Shown here: positions 5,792-7,268 of the stretch, piece after piece
How positions within the stretch are numbered: position 1 is the stretch's first letter
How the letters are laid out: every line of letters begins with the position of its first letter
Assembly: GCA_046726955.1 (NCBI GenBank)
Contig: JBKPBQ010000569.1
Location: forward strand, 1-7,268
Direction: 5' to 3'
DNA length: 7,268 nucleotides
DNA from: CAVPGH01 sp046726955
GTDB taxonomy: Bacteria > Acidobacteriota > Vicinamibacteria > Fen-336
Notes under the pieces: model-generated
Database searches by the model: none
Told to the model about the DNA's origin: nothing
What the model saw: only the letters and a program-made list of their open reading frames with translations
Translations under genes and position numbers: made by a program

Positions 5792-6709
5792 GTGATCCAG
5801 ATCAGCCGTCCGGTTGCCATCATCCTTTGCGTTGCCGGTGCCGGTTCCTTCGTGTCGTGCGGCGGCGACAAGCCATCGAATCCCAGCCCTCCGACGACGC
5901 TGTCGCCCGCGCCGGCGCCCAGCCCGACCCCGACCCCGACGCCCACGCCCGCCACCGCGCGGTCGTGCGCGACGGGCGTCCCCACCGGCAGCGGCGCGTG
6001 CGGGTACCGGCCTGATCCCCAGCTCTCCCACGACCTCGCCGCGGTCTTCGACCACGTCAAGGGCCAGAAGGATCTCTTCTATCCGGACGGAAAGACGATC
6101 CGCTACATGGACCGCTTCCGCGCGGCCGTCATCGAGGGCCTCGACGCGCGCGGGCTCTGCGGCGTGTGGGACTACGGCAACCGGATCGCCGACAACCTCT
6201 ACATCCGTACCGCCGACGGGCGCATCAGCGAGGGCTACGACGCGATCTCCGGAACCGGCCAGCCCTGGCAGGGCTACCACGGCTCCTGCGAGCCGGCGGG
6301 GCCGCAACCCGATCCCCCTCCGCAGTCCGGCCCGAGCCAGGATCCCACCTGCAAGCTGTCGAGGAGCACCGAGACGTTCTGCCTGACCGCGGCGTGGGGG
6401 ACCGATTACTCCAGCGACGTCCGCAGCGCCATCACGTCGGTCATCGCGGAGAAACCGGAGCTCTTCGACCTCAAGGACACGCTGAACTCGGAGCTCAGCT
6501 ACAAGCTGAACGACACCAAGGCCTATGTGGACGCGGTCGTCGGCAAGCTCCGGGCCAAGGGCTACTGCGCGATCGAGGACGAGGAGCTCGCGGTCAAGCT
6601 CGACAACAGCGTTAGCGAGAACTACGACATCGTGCGCTCGCCGGGAGACCGGCCCAGCCAGTACTCGCTCTTCGCCCCCAAGGGCCGCTGCCACAACGCG
6701 ACGTTCTGA
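5792..6709 (+). CDS. LP2: lipoprotein with Pro/Thr linker and two four-Cys domains
   Basis: A 305-residue paralogue of LP1 with the domain duplicated. The start is GTG 5792; a G run at 5780-5786 may serve as ribosome-binding site, while AGGAG (5788-5792) is too close to be usual. Residues 1-23 are a lipoprotein signal ending FVSC, with Cys23 the likely lipidated residue. Residues 28-56 form a Pro/Thr/Ser linker. Domain A spans about 59-167 (Cys59, 70, 123, 166), with DLFYPDG (94-100), RGLCG (120-124) and EGYDAI (147-152). A short proline linker (171-185) leads to domain B, about 187-301 (Cys187, 197, 259, 300), with KPELF (221-225), KGYCA (256-260), DEELAVK (263-269) and ENYDI (276-280). Domain B is closer to LP1 in the DEE-x-AV and ENY motifs; A has diverged there. 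Function unknown. The TGA lies in the loop of a hairpin shared with the converging gene. Confidence 0.85.
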   Translation: MIQISRPVAIILCVAGAGSFVSCGGDKPSNPSPPTTLSPAPAPSPTPTPTPTPATARSCATGVPTGSGACGYRPDPQLSHDLAAVFDHVKGQKDLFYPDGKTIRYMDRFRAAVIEGLDARGLCGVWDYGNRIADNLYIRTADGRISEGYDAISGTGQPWQGYHGSCEPAGPQPDPPPQSGPSQDPTCKLSRSTETFCLTAAWGTDYSSDVRSAITSVIAEKPELFDLKDTLNSELSYKLNDTKAYVDAVVGKLRAKGYCAIEDEELAVKLDNSVSENYDIVRSPGDRPSQYSLFAPKGRCHNATF

Positions 6710-6715
6710 CGTCGC
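6698..6715. terminator. Short hairpin at the LP2 / penicillin-binding protein junction
   Basis: GCGACGT (6698-6704) and ACGTCGC (6709-6715) form a perfect 7-bp stem with loop TCTG. The LP2 stop codon (6707-6709) lies at the loop and the first base of the right arm. Only 24 bp separate the two convergent stops, so this is the only candidate shared terminator; no T tract follows it. Confidence 0.4.
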
Positions 6716-6733
6716 TCCGCGGGTTGCGGGGCC

Positions 6734-7268
6734 TCAGTGCGCCGAGCAACGCTCCTGGGGCTCCGTGCCCGCGATGAAGGCCTCGGAGATCACCTTCGGG
6801 CAGGACGGCGTCGCGAGCAGCCCCGTCTCCTTGTCGATGTCCACGAAGACGATCCCTTCCATGGGCGGCAGGAAGCGCTGGGACTTGGTGCCGGCGAGCG
6901 CCTCCTTCATGAACTCCACCCAGATGGGCAGCGCCGCCCGCGAGCCCGGCAGGCCGATCGGCGTGTTGTCGTCGAAGCCTACCCACACCACGGAGAGCAG
7001 GTCGGGGGTGTAGCCGGCGAACCAGGCGTCGCGAAGGTCGTTCGTCGTTCCCGTCTTTCCGGCGCCGTCGAGCGAGAAGCCCTGGGCGCGTGACGCCGCT
7101 CCCGTCCCCTCGTTGAGGACGCTGCGGAGCATGTTCGTGACGAGGAAGACGGACTCCTCGTGGGCGACGCGCGGCGGCGCAGGCGCGCGCGGCTGCTCGA
7201 GCGTGCGGCCCTGGTCGTCGGTCACGCGGAGGACGGTGACGGGCTCCACCTTGAGCCCGCCGTTGGCG
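6734..7268 (-). CDS. Class A penicillin-binding protein (PBP1A type), C-terminal part
   Basis: The minus strand is open from the window's right edge to TGA 6734-6736 and gives the last 177 residues. It enters at ANGGLKVEPV, the region class A PBPs show ahead of the last catalytic motif. It then has GKTGTTNDLRDAWFAGYTPD, which contains the KTG box (codons 7051-7059) of the transpeptidase active site, followed by VWVGFDDNTP. The SxxK and SxN motifs and the glycosyltransferase domain would lie outside the window. The protein cross-links peptidoglycan in the periplasm, anchored in the inner membrane. A GTG at 7247-7249 in this frame is internal, since the homology continues upstream of it. The C-terminal tail has two cysteines (SCPK and ERCSAH), which could form a disulfide. 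Confidence 0.9.
   Translation of the reverse strand, partial: ANGGLKVEPVTVLRVTDDQGRTLEQPRAPAPPRVAHEESVFLVTNMLRSVLNEGTGAASRAQGFSLDGAGKTGTTNDLRDAWFAGYTPDLLSVVWVGFDDNTPIGLPGSRAALPIWVEFMKEALAGTKSQRFLPPMEGIVFVDIDKETGLLATPSCPKVISEAFIAGTEPQERCSAH

Noticed and set aside
5774..6694. 306-codon open frame on the minus strand
   Set aside because: It is a shadow of LP2 with Arg/Gly/Ala-rich low-complexity sequence. LP2 has a signal peptide, lipobox and a paralogue in the window.

Overview
The window is high-GC DNA from a free-living bacterium with an elaborate cell surface. The mix of genes (a Gly/Pro-rich exported domain protein, a large secreted protein with a PPDT-GAVGP motif, Pro/Thr-linker lipoproteins, a GT-C membrane glycosyltransferase and a class A penicillin-binding protein) and the GC-rich codon use resemble Acidobacteriota (Thermoanaerobaculia-like) or a similar uncultured soil or sediment lineage. 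That placement is an impression from protein style, not a marker-gene result.

Layout, left to right. (1) 1-276 (+): the 3' end of a gene encoding a carboxypeptidase-regulatory-like beta-sandwich domain. It converges on (2) 377-2023 (-), a 548-residue secreted protein, with a 12-bp-stem hairpin between the two stops. This secreted protein has a near-consensus sigma-70 promoter about 245 bp upstream of its start, giving a leader of roughly 235 nt. (3) 2365-3074 (-): a YhhQ-type queuosine-precursor transporter, broken by an exact 17-bp tandem duplication, with an intrinsic terminator after it. (4) 3102-3176 (-): tRNA-Val(CAC) with encoded CCA and a strong promoter, lying only 27 bp upstream of yhhQ, so the two are probably one transcript. 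(5) A divergent intergenic region (3177-3343) with two perfect 12-bp palindromes and a promoter for the rightward block.

(6) The rightward block is lipoprotein LP1 (3344-3931), an 85-bp nested palindrome (3934-4018), a GT39/ArnT-like membrane glycosyltransferase (4030-5721), and lipoprotein LP2 (5792-6709). LP1 and LP2 each have a lipobox, a Pro/Thr-rich linker and then one (LP1) or two (LP2) copies of an unrecognised domain of about 110 residues with four regularly spaced cysteines. (7) 6734-7268 (-): the C-terminal transpeptidase end of a class A penicillin-binding protein, converging on LP2 across a short hairpin.

The most interesting item is the LP1-glycosyltransferase-LP2 block: three copies of one four-cysteine domain on lipoproteins with Thr/Pro linkers, arranged around an enzyme of the superfamily that includes protein O-mannosyltransferases. 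A local enzyme-substrate relation is a hypothesis, not something the sequence proves. The second is the yhhQ duplication, which can be explained exactly at base level and which creates an ATGA stop-start junction.
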